Source: Bacteroides sp.
Lineage (GTDB): Bacteria > Bacteroidota > Bacteroidia > Bacteroidales > Muribaculaceae
Direction: 5' to 3'
Assembly (NCBI GenBank): GCA_014802325.1
Contig: JAAVCK010000009.1
Coordinates: forward strand, 1-64,000
DNA: 64,000 nt
The stretch's first letter is position 1. Every line of letters begins with the position of its first letter. A program made the position numbers and the translations under genes. Below the pieces are notes generated by a model. That model had not been told where the DNA came from and did no database searches. It saw nothing but the letters and a program-made list of their open reading frames with translations. Positions 46,762 to 56,300 of this stretch are shown here, in pieces.

Positions 46762-49590
46762 TCAATACCAATCGATGCCGCGGCTGATTGACGAACGTTT
46801 GTCATACTTCACGTCGGAAAGCATCGACGACTTCACTGCTATGTGGAAATTATAGCTTTTATAAGGGCCGACCGGTACGAAGCTCGCTGTCATGGTAAAG
46901 CAGTGCAGGTCACGTGAGATATTGCAGTTCATGTAAGCGAGTTTATGCGTATCGAAATTGTAGCTCGCCGAGAAACCGAGATTCCAGTTTTTGGTGGGTC
47001 GGATATTACCCGAGAAACTCAGATTCTGCGTGAACCTTCCGTTATACTCCATCTTTCTGGGATTGAACGTACCGTAGCCGTAACTTACTGAATAATTGAC
47101 CGAGAGACTCCATGGGAATTCCCACTTCATGTATCCGTCGGGACCAAGTTCTGATGATTCTTCAGTATTTTCGGGCGTAGTGCGCTCAGGATTAAGATAA
47201 TCTGAAGTCTCCGACGCAAATTCCTGATCTTCCGACTGCTGATTTTTTTTCTTACCGGTATCTTTTTTCTTTCGGAACGTATCGTTGTTGAAAGTATAAC
47301 TGAACGATGTACCGGTGCTTGACAGACGTCCGAGTCCCTTGCCGGCCTCAAGACGAGTGCGATTGACCCTCACAGGATTACCCGACGAATTGAGAGCGTA
47401 AGTATATACGTCCCAAGTGGCGTTAAGGTTGAGATTGAAATTCTTAGTCAGACGCAGCAGAAGGGATGTATTGATATTACTCCAGTTTAGCGAGTCGGCC
47501 GCAAAGTTGTAGCTCTGCGACACGGTGAAATTCTCGATAAGCGAGATTTTCTTCTCGCCGATAGAGTCATTGTCTGACCGCACTTTCATCTCCACATTAT
47601 TTGAAAGCGATATGGAAACAGAGCCGTTCTTACCTTGTCCGGGCACGCCGAAAAGCGAATTGGGGAAGTAGGAATAAGTGCGGGTCTGCATCTGGCCGTT
47701 GGCGTCGGGATACTGATAGTTGCCGTAATATCCGAAAAACGACGATCCGAAGTCGGGCGCTCCGTTAAACGATATCGTAGGCGTGAACACGTGGCGTATC
47801 ATTTTCACCTTGTCGCCGAGAAACGGTAGCGGCTGATAGAATCCATACAGCTTGGTGTCAAGCGACACTGAAGCCGAGAAGTCCCACACGTTATAAAATC
47901 CGTATGTCGTATCCATCACCTCGGCCGATGCGTTGGGATCCCACTGTCGGCGCACCTTGTTGGTATACATTCGGTCGGTGAGCGAAACGGAGGGGGTGAT
48001 ATTAATGTATTTCAGCACATTGAATGTAGCCGATATGGGGAGCGAATGCTTCATACCGTTGCGCCAGTCTTTTATCAGGCTCTTTTTGAAAAATTCGTCT
48101 TGCTTCGACGTAAGCGAGTTGTTAAACTGACCTGAATAACTTATCTTGATCTTCTCATACCACTTCTCATCGCCCACACGATGCTTGCGCTTGAACGGGT
48201 AGAGTTGCGACATGGTAAGCGTGAAGTTAGGAAACGCCACCGATACCGTGGAGTCCTGCGTACGCTGTGAAATGTTTGCGGTGGCCGACACTGACCATTT
48301 CGACGACGGGAAGCGGTAGGTCATGTTGACCGTACTGCTCTTGGTATTTTCGGTAAAAGCGTTGGAGTAATACGAGTTAAGGTCATTGCGAGTGTAACCG
48401 CTCGTAGTGAAGTTTACACTTGCCGAGAGAGTCATGTTAGGATTGGCCTTAGCGTCCTGCGTATGGCTCCACAATACCTGAAAGTTGGTCATCTTGCTAT
48501 AGTCAGGCATTCCCTTTTCGCCATCGATAGTGGTAAGATAAGAGAAATTAAAGTTACCTGAATACTTGTAGCGCTTATTGTAGTTGGAGATAGCCGAAAG
48601 TCCCCACGAACCTTTTGTGTAGATTTCGCCCGTAAGGGCCACATCGACATTATCGTTGATAGCGAAATAGTAGCCTCCGTTTCGCAGATAAAAGCCGCGG
48701 TTGTAGTCATCACCCACCGTGGGGATTATTATACCCGATGAATATTTGGATGAAAACGGGAAATATCCGAATGGCAGTGCGATGGGTAACGGAAGTCCGG
48801 CAAGCACCATATACAGAGGTCCGGCCACTACGTCACGACCGGGTCTCACCTTGGCTTTGGTGAGCTGAAACCAGAAGTGAGGATTTTCGTGGTCGTCACA
48901 AGTGGTATATTTGGCGCTTTCGGTAAAGAATGTATTCTCATCTATCTTCTTTGTGCGTCCGCCGGTCACATATCCCTCTCCCTGCTGTGTAATCACGTCG
49001 GTGATATATCCGTAGCCGGTTCCGAAGTTATAGCTCATGGTTTTGGCCTCGTAACTCGTACCGTCTTCTTCAAACACAGGGGTACCAACCACTTCTCCTA
49101 AAGAATCGACGGCGCCGACGGCATTTACGGTATTATTGCGCAGGTCTATGCTCACCACTGCCGCATCAAGCTTGATATTTCCGTAGGTGACGCTGCTTTC
49201 GCCATACATGTAGGCAGAATCGGTTCCAACCAATACAAGTGAATCTTTTGACGTAAATTCCACCTTATTGTCAAGGTCCACTTTTGACCGTACGATTCTC
49301 ACACCCGACGGCGGCGGGGTGATACGCCGACGCGACAGCCCGATATATGAATGCTTCTCCCTACCGGTCGTATCCTGCGTCAAAGAATCGTCAGCTACAT
49401 GATCGGGAGCGGCAGCGACTATCGTGTCATACACCACCGTATCAGCCGACAACTCGGGCACGACAGGTAAGCCGGTATCCACACCGGTATCCGTCGCACG
49501 TCCAAACCCTGCCATCGAGACAGCACTGAGAATCAGCAGTGATATTATATATATGTGAGAATTTCTCAAAACCAAAAATTTTACAGGCAT
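46762..49590 (-). CDS. lptD: LPS-assembly outer-membrane protein LptD
   Basis: A 942-residue outer-membrane protein. After a signal peptide (IYIISLLILSAVSMAGFG) comes an OstA jellyroll (residues ~85-250: DSAYMYGESSVTYGNIKLDAA-type strands), then a large barrel with PLPIALPFGYFPF, the lock motif of LptD-like proteins, and many aromatic-ended strands to the C-terminal tryptophan-tyrosine. Inserts LPS into the outer leaflet. The ATG at 49590 was chosen: the -7 element at 49616-49623 puts the transcript start near 49609, excluding the in-frame start at 49638. The start codon lies inside a 16-base palindrome. Confidence 0.88.
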   Translation of the reverse strand: MPVKFLVLRNSHIYIISLLILSAVSMAGFGRATDTGVDTGLPVVPELSADTVVYDTIVAAAPDHVADDSLTQDTTGREKHSYIGLSRRRITPPPSGVRIVRSKVDLDNKVEFTSKDSLVLVGTDSAYMYGESSVTYGNIKLDAAVVSIDLRNNTVNAVGAVDSLGEVVGTPVFEEDGTSYEAKTMSYNFGTGYGYITDVITQQGEGYVTGGRTKKIDENTFFTESAKYTTCDDHENPHFWFQLTKAKVRPGRDVVAGPLYMVLAGLPLPIALPFGYFPFSSKYSSGIIIPTVGDDYNRGFYLRNGGYYFAINDNVDVALTGEIYTKGSWGLSAISNYNKRYKYSGNFNFSYLTTIDGEKGMPDYSKMTNFQVLWSHTQDAKANPNMTLSASVNFTTSGYTRNDLNSYYSNAFTENTKSSTVNMTYRFPSSKWSVSATANISQRTQDSTVSVAFPNFTLTMSQLYPFKRKHRVGDEKWYEKIKISYSGQFNNSLTSKQDEFFKKSLIKDWRNGMKHSLPISATFNVLKYINITPSVSLTDRMYTNKVRRQWDPNASAEVMDTTYGFYNVWDFSASVSLDTKLYGFYQPLPFLGDKVKMIRHVFTPTISFNGAPDFGSSFFGYYGNYQYPDANGQMQTRTYSYFPNSLFGVPGQGKNGSVSISLSNNVEMKVRSDNDSIGEKKISLIENFTVSQSYNFAADSLNWSNINTSLLLRLTKNFNLNLNATWDVYTYALNSSGNPVRVNRTRLEAGKGLGRLSSTGTSFSYTFNNDTFRKKKDTGKKKNQQSEDQEFASETSDYLNPERTTPENTEESSELGPDGYMKWEFPWSLSVNYSVSYGYGTFNPRKMEYNGRFTQNLSFSGNIRPTKNWNLGFSASYNFDTHKLAYMNCNISRDLHCFTMTASFVPVGPYKSYNFHIAVKSSMLSDVKYDKRSSISRGIDWY

Positions 49591-49601
49591 GCGCGCATGC
49601 C
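49586..49601. promoter_or_regulatory. Perfect 16-base palindrome over the lptD start codon
   Basis: ggcatgcgcgcatgcc is its own reverse complement and includes the lptD ATG (49588-49590 on the complement) and the bases just upstream, where a ribosome would bind. Could fold as an RNA hairpin hiding the start or be a DNA operator. No further evidence is available from sequence alone. Confidence 0.45.
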
Positions 49602-49615
49602 CACAAAAACAGCCA

Positions 49616-49623
49616 CAAAGGTA
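49616..49623 (-). promoter_or_regulatory. -7 promoter element of lptD
   Basis: TACCTTTG on the minus strand, exact consensus, with a predicted start near 49609 and a leader of about 19 bases. Confidence 0.55.
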
Positions 49624-49697
49624 GCTATTTCCCTTCAATTCTCAAAACCGGAGCATAAAAGCGATATTTAAATAATGTAAATTCAGAGGAAATTTCT

Positions 49698-49705
49698 TAC
49701 CTTTG
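49698..49705 (+). promoter_or_regulatory. -7 promoter element of serB
   Basis: TACCTTTG on the plus strand, exact consensus, with a predicted start near 49711. This decides the serB start: the upstream in-frame start at 49703 would lie in the promoter, so translation begins at 49766. Confidence 0.55.
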
Positions 49706-49765
49706 CGTTGCCGGCAGCGATTTCTGCCCCCATACACCGAACAATCATTATCCAGCAATCCTGAT

Positions 49766-50989
49766 ATGGAAACAAAAGACCTCGAACTCATCCTTGTCAC
49801 ACTCGCCGGACAGGACCACCCCGGCATGACGGCAGCGTTTACCGAAATACTCGCACGCTACGATGCGGGCATACTTGACATAGGTCAGGCCGACATCCAC
49901 CACACTCTATCGCTCGGCTTCCTGATCAAAACCCACTCCGGAGTATCAGGCGACATTATGAAAGAGCTTCTGTTCAAGGCCTCTGAGCTGAATATAAATA
50001 TCCGTTTCGCGCCGGTCAGCCTTGAGGAATACGAGCAGTGGGTGGGACGTCAGGGCAAACACCGATGGATAATCACCCTTCTCGGCCGACGACTCAAGGC
50101 AAGCCAGTTTGCCGACGTATCGCAGGAAATATTCAAGCAGGGACTCAATATCGACGCTATACAACGACTCACCGGCCGCATGCCGTTAGGCGACGAAGAG
50201 CAGCCGTTGGCCAAGTCGTGCGTGGAGTTTTCTGTTCGCGGCACCCCGCTCAATTATGCCGAGATGCAAAAGAAATTTATGCAGCTTTCGCAGGAAGAAG
50301 ATTTCGACATCTCAGTGCAGGAAGACACCATGTATCGTCGGTGTCGTCGACTGATATGCTTCGATATGGACTCCACACTCATCGAGACAGAGGTCATCGA
50401 CGAACTTGCCATCCGAGCCGGTGTAGGCGATCAGGTCAAAGCCATAACCGAGCGGGCCATGCGCGGCGAAATAGACTTCTGCGAGAGTTTCAAGGAGCGG
50501 GTGGCATTGCTTAAAGGGCTCGATGAAAGCGTAATGCGCGATATAGCCGAAAATCTGCCCATCACCGAGGGACTGAGCCGACTGATGGAAGTATTGAAGC
50601 GCGCAGGATTCAAGAGCGCCATCCTGTCAGGCGGATTCACATATTTCGGCAATTATCTGAAGCAGAAATTCGGATTCGACTATGTGTATGCCAACGAACT
50701 TGAGATAGTCGACGGCAAACTCACCGGAAATTATTTAGGCGACATCGTCGACGGAAAACGCAAGGCCGAACTTCTGCGCCTGCTCGCACAGGTCGAGAAC
50801 GTCAACATCGCGCAGACGATAGCCGTGGGCGACGGAGCCAACGATCTCCCTATGCTCTCCACAGCCGGTCTCGGCATAGCATTCCACGCCAAACCAAAAG
50901 TAAGAAAGACCGCCAACCAGTCGATTTCCACTATCGGACTCGACGGCATTCTCTACTTCCTGGGATTCAAAGATTCGTTTATCAGCTAA
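49766..50989 (+). CDS. serB: Phosphoserine phosphatase with N-terminal ACT domains
   Basis: A 407-residue HAD phosphatase giving serine from phosphoserine. The N-terminal ~180 residues hold two ACT-like regulatory domains (ELILVTLAGQDHPGMTAAF, HRWIITLLGRRLKASQF), likely serine-sensing. The HAD domain follows with CFDMDSTLIETEVIDELA, SGGFTYF, and VGDGANDLPML. Start ATG at 49766 chosen from the promoter position and domain start. Divergent from lptD. Confidence 0.94.
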   Translation: METKDLELILVTLAGQDHPGMTAAFTEILARYDAGILDIGQADIHHTLSLGFLIKTHSGVSGDIMKELLFKASELNINIRFAPVSLEEYEQWVGRQGKHRWIITLLGRRLKASQFADVSQEIFKQGLNIDAIQRLTGRMPLGDEEQPLAKSCVEFSVRGTPLNYAEMQKKFMQLSQEEDFDISVQEDTMYRRCRRLICFDMDSTLIETEVIDELAIRAGVGDQVKAITERAMRGEIDFCESFKERVALLKGLDESVMRDIAENLPITEGLSRLMEVLKRAGFKSAILSGGFTYFGNYLKQKFGFDYVYANELEIVDGKLTGNYLGDIVDGKRKAELLRLLAQVENVNIAQTIAVGDGANDLPMLSTAGLGIAFHAKPKVRKTANQSISTIGLDGILYFLGFKDSFIS

Positions 50990-51059
50990 GCAAAAGCCTC
51001 GATAACATTTTTTTACACAAAAAGCACTTATTAGCTAATAAAATTTAAAAGAAAATAGC

Positions 51060-51067
51060 TAAATTTG
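51060..51067 (+). promoter_or_regulatory. -7 promoter element of spt
   Basis: TAAATTTG on the plus strand, exact consensus, 52 bases upstream of the spt ATG, in the AT-rich gap 50990-51119. Confidence 0.5.
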
Positions 51068-51119
51068 CAGCGAATTTTAATTGACACGCTTCAATCCATA
51101 GAGAAGGAACATAAAAATT

Positions 51120-52307
51120 ATGAAACTACTACAGCAGAAACTCGCAAAATACACTGCTCCGCAGGAAGCTAAGGCCGCCGGAGTGTATCCCTACTTTCGT
51201 GCCATTTCTTCCGAGCAGGACCCCGAGGTTATCATCGACGGACGCAAGGTGCTGATGTTCGGCTCCAACTGCTACACCGGTCTGGTCAACGATCCCCGCA
51301 TCAAGGAGGCAGCTATCGAAGCTACCCGCAAATATGGTACGGGATGCGCCGGTTCACCGTTTCTCAACGGTACGCTTGACCTGCATAAAAAACTTGAAGC
51401 CCGTCTTGCCGAATACACCGGAAAAGAAGACGTAATGATCTACTCTACCGGATTTGGAGTTAACCTTGGAGTAGTATCCACCCTTACCAGCCGCGAGGAT
51501 TACATACTGTGGGACGAGCAAGATCACGCATCCATTATCGAAGGTCGTCGCCTGTCGTTCAGCCAGCAGCTCAAATACAAACACAACGATATGGAGTCGC
51601 TCGAACGCCAGCTTCAGCGTTGTGACCCTGATAAGGTAAAACTGATTGTGACCGACAGTGTGTTCTCAATGGAAGGAGACGTGGCCGACGTCAAGAAAAT
51701 CACCGAACTTGCCAAGAAATACAATGCATCTGTGATGGTTGACGAAGCCCATGGTATAGGAGTATTCGGTCCCGGCGGCCGCGGTGTATGCCACCACTAT
51801 GGTGTTGCCGACGATGTTGACCTCCTCATGGGTACTTTCTCAAAATCGTTTGCATCTCTGGGAGGCTTCATTGCCACTGACAAGGAAATCACCAACTTCC
51901 TGCGTCACCACTCGCGCTCATATATCTTCACCGCATCAATCACTCCCGCATCCACGGCAGCCGCTCTTGCCGCTCTCGATATTATGGAGAAGGAGCCCGA
52001 GCGTCTGGAAAATCTCTGGAAGCTCACTAATTATGCGCTCGACAGCTTCCGCAACGCAGGTTTCGAGATCGGACATACTTCCACCCCCATCATACCTCTT
52101 TTCATCCGCGACGATTTCAAGACTTTTGCCATCACACGCGATCTTCTCGACGAGGGTATATTCGTAAATCCTGTAGTTTCACCCGCTGTGGCTCCCAGCG
52201 ACACCCTAATCCGATTCAGCCTCATGGCCACCCACACTATGGATCAGGTCACCACTGCTATCGAAAAGATAACAAAAGTATTCCGCAAACACGGCATTAT
52301 AGCTTAG
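51120..52307 (+). CDS. spt: Serine palmitoyltransferase (alpha-oxoamine synthase)
   Basis: A 395-residue PLP enzyme of the AOS family. The sequence tracks Bacteroides Spt as I recall it (GTGCAGSPFLNGTLDLH, DHASIIEGRRLSFSQQLKYKHNDM in pieces), more than KBL or BioF. PLP site: Lys242 in GTFSKSFASLGG, Asp208 and His211 in VDEAHGIG, His136 stacking. It condenses serine with an acyl-CoA to start sphingolipid synthesis, a trait of Bacteroidales. serB lies just upstream, supplying serine. Alternative: glycine C-acetyltransferase. A terminator follows. Confidence 0.87.
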   Translation: MKLLQQKLAKYTAPQEAKAAGVYPYFRAISSEQDPEVIIDGRKVLMFGSNCYTGLVNDPRIKEAAIEATRKYGTGCAGSPFLNGTLDLHKKLEARLAEYTGKEDVMIYSTGFGVNLGVVSTLTSREDYILWDEQDHASIIEGRRLSFSQQLKYKHNDMESLERQLQRCDPDKVKLIVTDSVFSMEGDVADVKKITELAKKYNASVMVDEAHGIGVFGPGGRGVCHHYGVADDVDLLMGTFSKSFASLGGFIATDKEITNFLRHHSRSYIFTASITPASTAAALAALDIMEKEPERLENLWKLTNYALDSFRNAGFEIGHTSTPIIPLFIRDDFKTFAITRDLLDEGIFVNPVVSPAVAPSDTLIRFSLMATHTMDQVTTAIEKITKVFRKHGIIA

Positions 52308-52373
52308 CAGACTCTGCATCGTCAACTGATGCCGGCCACTGCGTTTCAACAATTTTAGCATAAATGAACTGTT

Positions 52374-52402
52374 AAAGACCCGGCTTTCCTATCCGGGCCT
52401 TT
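52374..52402 (+). terminator. Terminator downstream of spt
   Basis: aaag-a-cccgg (52374-52383) pairs with ccggg-c-cttt (52393-52402) with one mismatch, followed by attta. It ends about 22 bases before the next ATG. Confidence 0.7.
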
Positions 52403-52423
52403 ATTTATAATCGGTATTATAAT

Positions 52424-53530
52424 ATGGCCAACAACTTAACTTATGATGTAATAGGCAGCTATCTTGCTCCTGATTATCTCGCTCAGGCTCGTGAAGAGTT
52501 TGAAAACGGACAGATCTCAGCCGATACCCTGGCTCTGTATCAGGATAAAGCATTCAATGAGATTGTGGAAAAGCAGATAGAGGAAGGACTGGAATACGTG
52601 ACCTCCGGCGAACTCCGCCGCAATCACTGGGGCAAGGATTTCTATCTCGGCCTTTCCGGTATAGAGCGCGTAAATATTTCAGAAGGCAGTGTGCTCCAGA
52701 GCGAACCTGTAATGACCGACCTCCTTCGCTTCGACGGACGTATTGCATATAATCCCGAGCATCCTTTCTTTCACACGCTCACACTCCTCTCACGAGCGGT
52801 AGGCGGCCGCGCCCGTATGAAGCAGACCATTCCCTCACCTACTGATCTATACCGCACCATTCTTAAGATGACGATGAGTAAACCCGAGGCTGTATATGAG
52901 TCGCCCGATACTCTTATCGACGATATTGCCACGGCCTATAATAAGACCATCCGTCAGTTCTATCACCTCGGTTGTCGCCAGATACAGCTTGACGACACCG
53001 TGGCCGGACGTCTGTGCAATCCCGACTATCTGAGCCGAATCATTGCTTCGGGCGTGGATCCGATGGTGATGTTTGACAGTATTATTGACCTCATCAACCG
53101 CTCACTGGCCAATCTGCCCGACGATCTCGTAAAATCCATCTACATATCGGGTGGCAATCCTATTGTCCCCGAGTGGAGTTCGGAACTTTCAGTCGATAAT
53201 GTCATGATACAGATGCTTCAGCGTCTCGATGTCGATAAGTTCTATCTGCCCTTTGATATCGACAACCTCAAAGCGCTCGAAATACTCAAATACGTAGCCC
53301 CGCGCAAGCAAGTGGTACTCGGTCTGGTGTCGGCACACAATCCCATGATGGAATCACCCGAAAAGGTATGGGAAGCCGTGGATTATGCCTCACGATTTAT
53401 TCCCCGTGAGCGTCTGTCCATCAGTCCCATGAGCGGATTCAAACTCCGCTCGTATATCTCACGCGGACTGAGCTTCAACGACCAGTGGAATAAAATCCAT
53501 CTGCTCCGCACTATATGCGAACAGGCTTGA
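52424..53530 (+). CDS. Cobalamin-independent methionine-synthase-like protein (YxjG/MetE C-terminal family) lacking zinc ligands
   Basis: A 368-residue TIM-barrel protein with the MetE C-terminal-like fold: DGEL-type TSGELRRNHW, YRTILKM, QIQLDDTVAG, and ISPMSGFK. In active relatives zinc is held by His and Cys in HxCxGN, Glu in a FLE.D segment, and Cys in SPxCGF. Here these read YISGGN (240-245), YLPFDID (274-280) and SPMSGF (334-339), so the ligands appear replaced. It may not transfer methyl groups to homocysteine. It lies between terminator and gpmI; the role is unknown. Confidence 0.7.
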   Translation: MANNLTYDVIGSYLAPDYLAQAREEFENGQISADTLALYQDKAFNEIVEKQIEEGLEYVTSGELRRNHWGKDFYLGLSGIERVNISEGSVLQSEPVMTDLLRFDGRIAYNPEHPFFHTLTLLSRAVGGRARMKQTIPSPTDLYRTILKMTMSKPEAVYESPDTLIDDIATAYNKTIRQFYHLGCRQIQLDDTVAGRLCNPDYLSRIIASGVDPMVMFDSIIDLINRSLANLPDDLVKSIYISGGNPIVPEWSSELSVDNVMIQMLQRLDVDKFYLPFDIDNLKALEILKYVAPRKQVVLGLVSAHNPMMESPEKVWEAVDYASRFIPRERLSISPMSGFKLRSYISRGLSFNDQWNKIHLLRTICEQA

Positions 53531-53586
53531 GTCCCGAGTTGTTATAATACATAATTGTATAATCATCTTAATTCCATATAAAAGAA

Positions 53587-55101
53587 ATGGCAAAGAAAGC
53601 ATTGTTAATGATTCTCGATGGATGGGGAATCGGCGACCACTCAAAAAGTGACGTAATATATTCTACTCCCACTCCCTACTGGGATTATCTTTTAGCCAAC
53701 TACCCTCACTCCGAGCTTCAGGCTTCGGGCGAGAACGTAGGTCTGCCCGACGGACAGATGGGCAACTCTGAAGTCGGCCACCTGAATATCGGCGCAGGCC
53801 GTGTGCTGTATCAGGATCTCGTGAAGATCAACAAGGCTTGCAAAGAAGGCACTATATATGAAAATCCCGAAATCAAAAGCGCCTTCTCTTACGCTCGCGA
53901 TCATGGCAAAGCCATCCACTTCATGGGTCTTACCTCCAATGGTGGAGTTCACTCTTCACTCGACCATCTCTTCACCCTCTGCGACATAGCCAAGAGCTAC
54001 GGTCTTGAGAAAGTCTACATCCACTGCTTCATGGACGGCCGTGATACTGACCCCCGCAGCGGTAAGGGCTTCATAGAGCAAGTGACCGAACACTGCAAGA
54101 ACTCGGCCGGAACTGTGGCTTCGATCATCGGCCGCTACTACGCAATGGACCGCGACAAACGCTGGGAGCGAGTTAAAGTAGCCTACGATCTTCTCGCAGA
54201 TGGTGAAGGAAAGCAGGCCACCGACATGGTGAAAGCCATGCAGGAGTCGTATGACGAAGGTATCACCGACGAGTTTATCAAACCCATCAACAACTCCACC
54301 GTCGACGGCACTATCAAGGAAGGCGACGCCGTGATATTCTTCAATTACCGTAATGACCGAGCAAAGGAACTCACCGTCGCCCTCACACAGCACGATATTC
54401 CCGAGGCCGACATGAAAGTAATACCCGGCCTGCAATATTACTGCATGACTCCCTACGACGCTTCTTTCACCGGTGTCCACATTCTCTTCCCTAAAGAAAA
54501 CGTTGAGAACACTCTTGGCGAATATCTGTCAGGTCTCAATAAAAAGCAGCTCCATATAGCCGAGACTGAAAAGTATGCTCATGTTACCTTCTTCTTCAAC
54601 GGTGGTCGTGAAGAGCCCTACGAAGGTGAAGAGCGCATCCTTGTTGCCTCACCCAAAGTAGCCACTTATGACCTCCAGCCCGAGATGAGTGCCTATGAAG
54701 TTAAGGACAAACTCGTTGAAGCCATTCGTGAGCAGAAATATGACTTTATAGTGGTTAACTATGCCAACGGCGACATGGTAGGCCATACCGGTGTGTATGA
54801 GGCTATCGAAAAGGCTGTTAAAGCAGTGGACGAGTGCGTTAAAGACACCGTTGAAGCCGCTAAGGAAGCTGACTACGAGGTTATCATAATAGCTGACCAC
54901 GGCAATGCAGACAATGCTGTCAACGCCGACGGCACACCCAATACAGCCCACTCACTTAACCCTGTGCCCTGTATCTACGTCACCGCACGCAAGGACGCTC
55001 ATGTTGAAAACGGCCGTCTCGCCGACGTGGCTCCCACCCTGCTTACTATCATGGGTCTGCCCCAGCCCAAAGAAATGACCGGTAAATCTCTCATTGACTA
55101 A
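53587..55101 (+). CDS. gpmI: Phosphoglycerate mutase, cofactor-independent
   Basis: A 504-residue enzyme interconverting 3- and 2-phosphoglycerate in glycolysis. Alkaline-phosphatase fold: LDGWGIGDH at start, catalytic Ser61 in [10 protein letters not shown], the phosphotransferase domain, and [12 protein letters not shown] at the metal site; ends in MTGKSLID. The TAA at 55099-55101 directly abuts the next gene in the same frame. Confidence 0.96.
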   Translation: MAKKALLMILDGWGIGDHSKSDVIYSTPTPYWDYLLANYPHSELQASGENVGLPDGQMGNSEVGHLNIGAGRVLYQDLVKINKACKEGTIYENPEIKSAFSYARDHGKAIHFMGLTSNGGVHSSLDHLFTLCDIAKSYGLEKVYIHCFMDGRDTDPRSGKGFIEQVTEHCKNSAGTVASIIGRYYAMDRDKRWERVKVAYDLLADGEGKQATDMVKAMQESYDEGITDEFIKPINNSTVDGTIKEGDAVIFFNYRNDRAKELTVALTQHDIPEADMKVIPGLQYYCMTPYDASFTGVHILFPKENVENTLGEYLSGLNKKQLHIAETEKYAHVTFFFNGGREEPYEGEERILVASPKVATYDLQPEMSAYEVKDKLVEAIREQKYDFIVVNYANGDMVGHTGVYEAIEKAVKAVDECVKDTVEAAKEADYEVIIIADHGNADNAVNADGTPNTAHSLNPVPCIYVTARKDAHVENGRLADVAPTLLTIMGLPQPKEMTGKSLID

Positions 55102-56298
55102 TTGGAATCAATAAAATCAATCTATAAAATAGGTTACGGTCCGTCAAGTAGCCATACGATGGGACCGCTCAAAGCAGCGCAACTCTTCGGTGATAAAGCC
55201 CGGGGAGTTGCGCGGTTTGAAGTTACGCTCTACGGCTCGCTTGCGAGTACCGGACGAGGTCACCGCACCGACGTTGCTATACTCGGACAGTTGCAACCTA
55301 TTGCTCCTGTCGAAATCGTATGGAAACCTGAAATCTTTCTTCCCGCTCATCCCAACGGCATGACCTTCCGAGCTTTTGACGCCGAAGGTAAGGAAATAAC
55401 CGCCGAGACATATTACTCCATAGGCGGTGGTGATATAGTTCGCGAGGGCGAAAAGCGTCCGGAAGCCGAACAGGTCTACGATATGTCCACCATCGGTGAG
55501 ATTCAGAAATGGGCCGAGAATACCGGACAAAGTTACTGGGAATATGTGGCTCAATGTGAGGATGCTTCCATATGGGATTATCTCGCAGAGGTATGGCAGA
55601 CCATGCGTGAGGCAGTAGAGCGTGGCATTGAGGCTGAAGGTGTGCTTCCCGGCGGGCTCGGCGTGCGACGCAAGGCAGTGTCATATCTCATGCACGCCTC
55701 TGGCCACAACTCCAGCCTGCGCAGCCGCGGTCTGCTATACGCCTATGCACTGGCCGTAAGTGAGGAAAATGCAGCCGGCGGCAAAATTGTTACCGCGCCC
55801 ACTTGCGGTTCGTGCGGTGTGCTTCCTGCCGTACTGTATCATCTTCAGACGTCAAAGGGATTTTCCGAGCAGCGTATTCTGCGTGCGCTCGCCACGGCAG
55901 GACTTTTCGGAGCTGTGGTGAAGCACAACGCCTCTGTATCGGGCGCCGAAGTTGGTTGTCAGGGCGAAGTAGGCGTGGCCTGCGCCATGGCCTCGGCTGC
56001 AGCATCGCAACTCTTTGGCGGCACTCCGGCTCAGATAGAGTACTCGGCAGAAATGGGTCTTGAACACCATCTCGGACTGACGTGCGACCCCGTATGCGGA
56101 CTGGTGCAGATACCGTGTATCGAACGAAATGCCTATGCAGCTGCCCGCGCACTCGACAGTAATCTCTACGCTGCATTCTCCGACGGCACTCATCGTGTCA
56201 GTTTCGACCGTATTGTCGAAGTCATGAAACAGACCGGTCACGATATACCTCCCATTTATAAAGAAACAGCACTCGGCGGACTTGCCGCCATAAAATAA
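55102..56298 (+). CDS. sdaA: L-serine ammonia-lyase (serine dehydratase)
   Basis: A 398-residue iron-sulfur enzyme converting serine to pyruvate and ammonia. N-terminal GPSSSHTMGP, then APTCGSCGVLPAV with the Cys ligands, GAEVGCQGEVGVACAM, and CDPVCGLVQIPCIERNA. The start is TTG at 55102, immediately after the gpmI stop and in the same frame; no ATG fits before the conserved MESIKSIYKIGYGPSS-type start. The fused alpha/beta form is typical of gut Bacteroidota. Serine is both made (serB) and consumed in this region. Confidence 0.93.
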   Translation: MESIKSIYKIGYGPSSSHTMGPLKAAQLFGDKARGVARFEVTLYGSLASTGRGHRTDVAILGQLQPIAPVEIVWKPEIFLPAHPNGMTFRAFDAEGKEITAETYYSIGGGDIVREGEKRPEAEQVYDMSTIGEIQKWAENTGQSYWEYVAQCEDASIWDYLAEVWQTMREAVERGIEAEGVLPGGLGVRRKAVSYLMHASGHNSSLRSRGLLYAYALAVSEENAAGGKIVTAPTCGSCGVLPAVLYHLQTSKGFSEQRILRALATAGLFGAVVKHNASVSGAEVGCQGEVGVACAMASAAASQLFGGTPAQIEYSAEMGLEHHLGLTCDPVCGLVQIPCIERNAYAAARALDSNLYAAFSDGTHRVSFDRIVEVMKQTGHDIPPIYKETALGGLAAIK

Positions 56299-56300
56299 TT

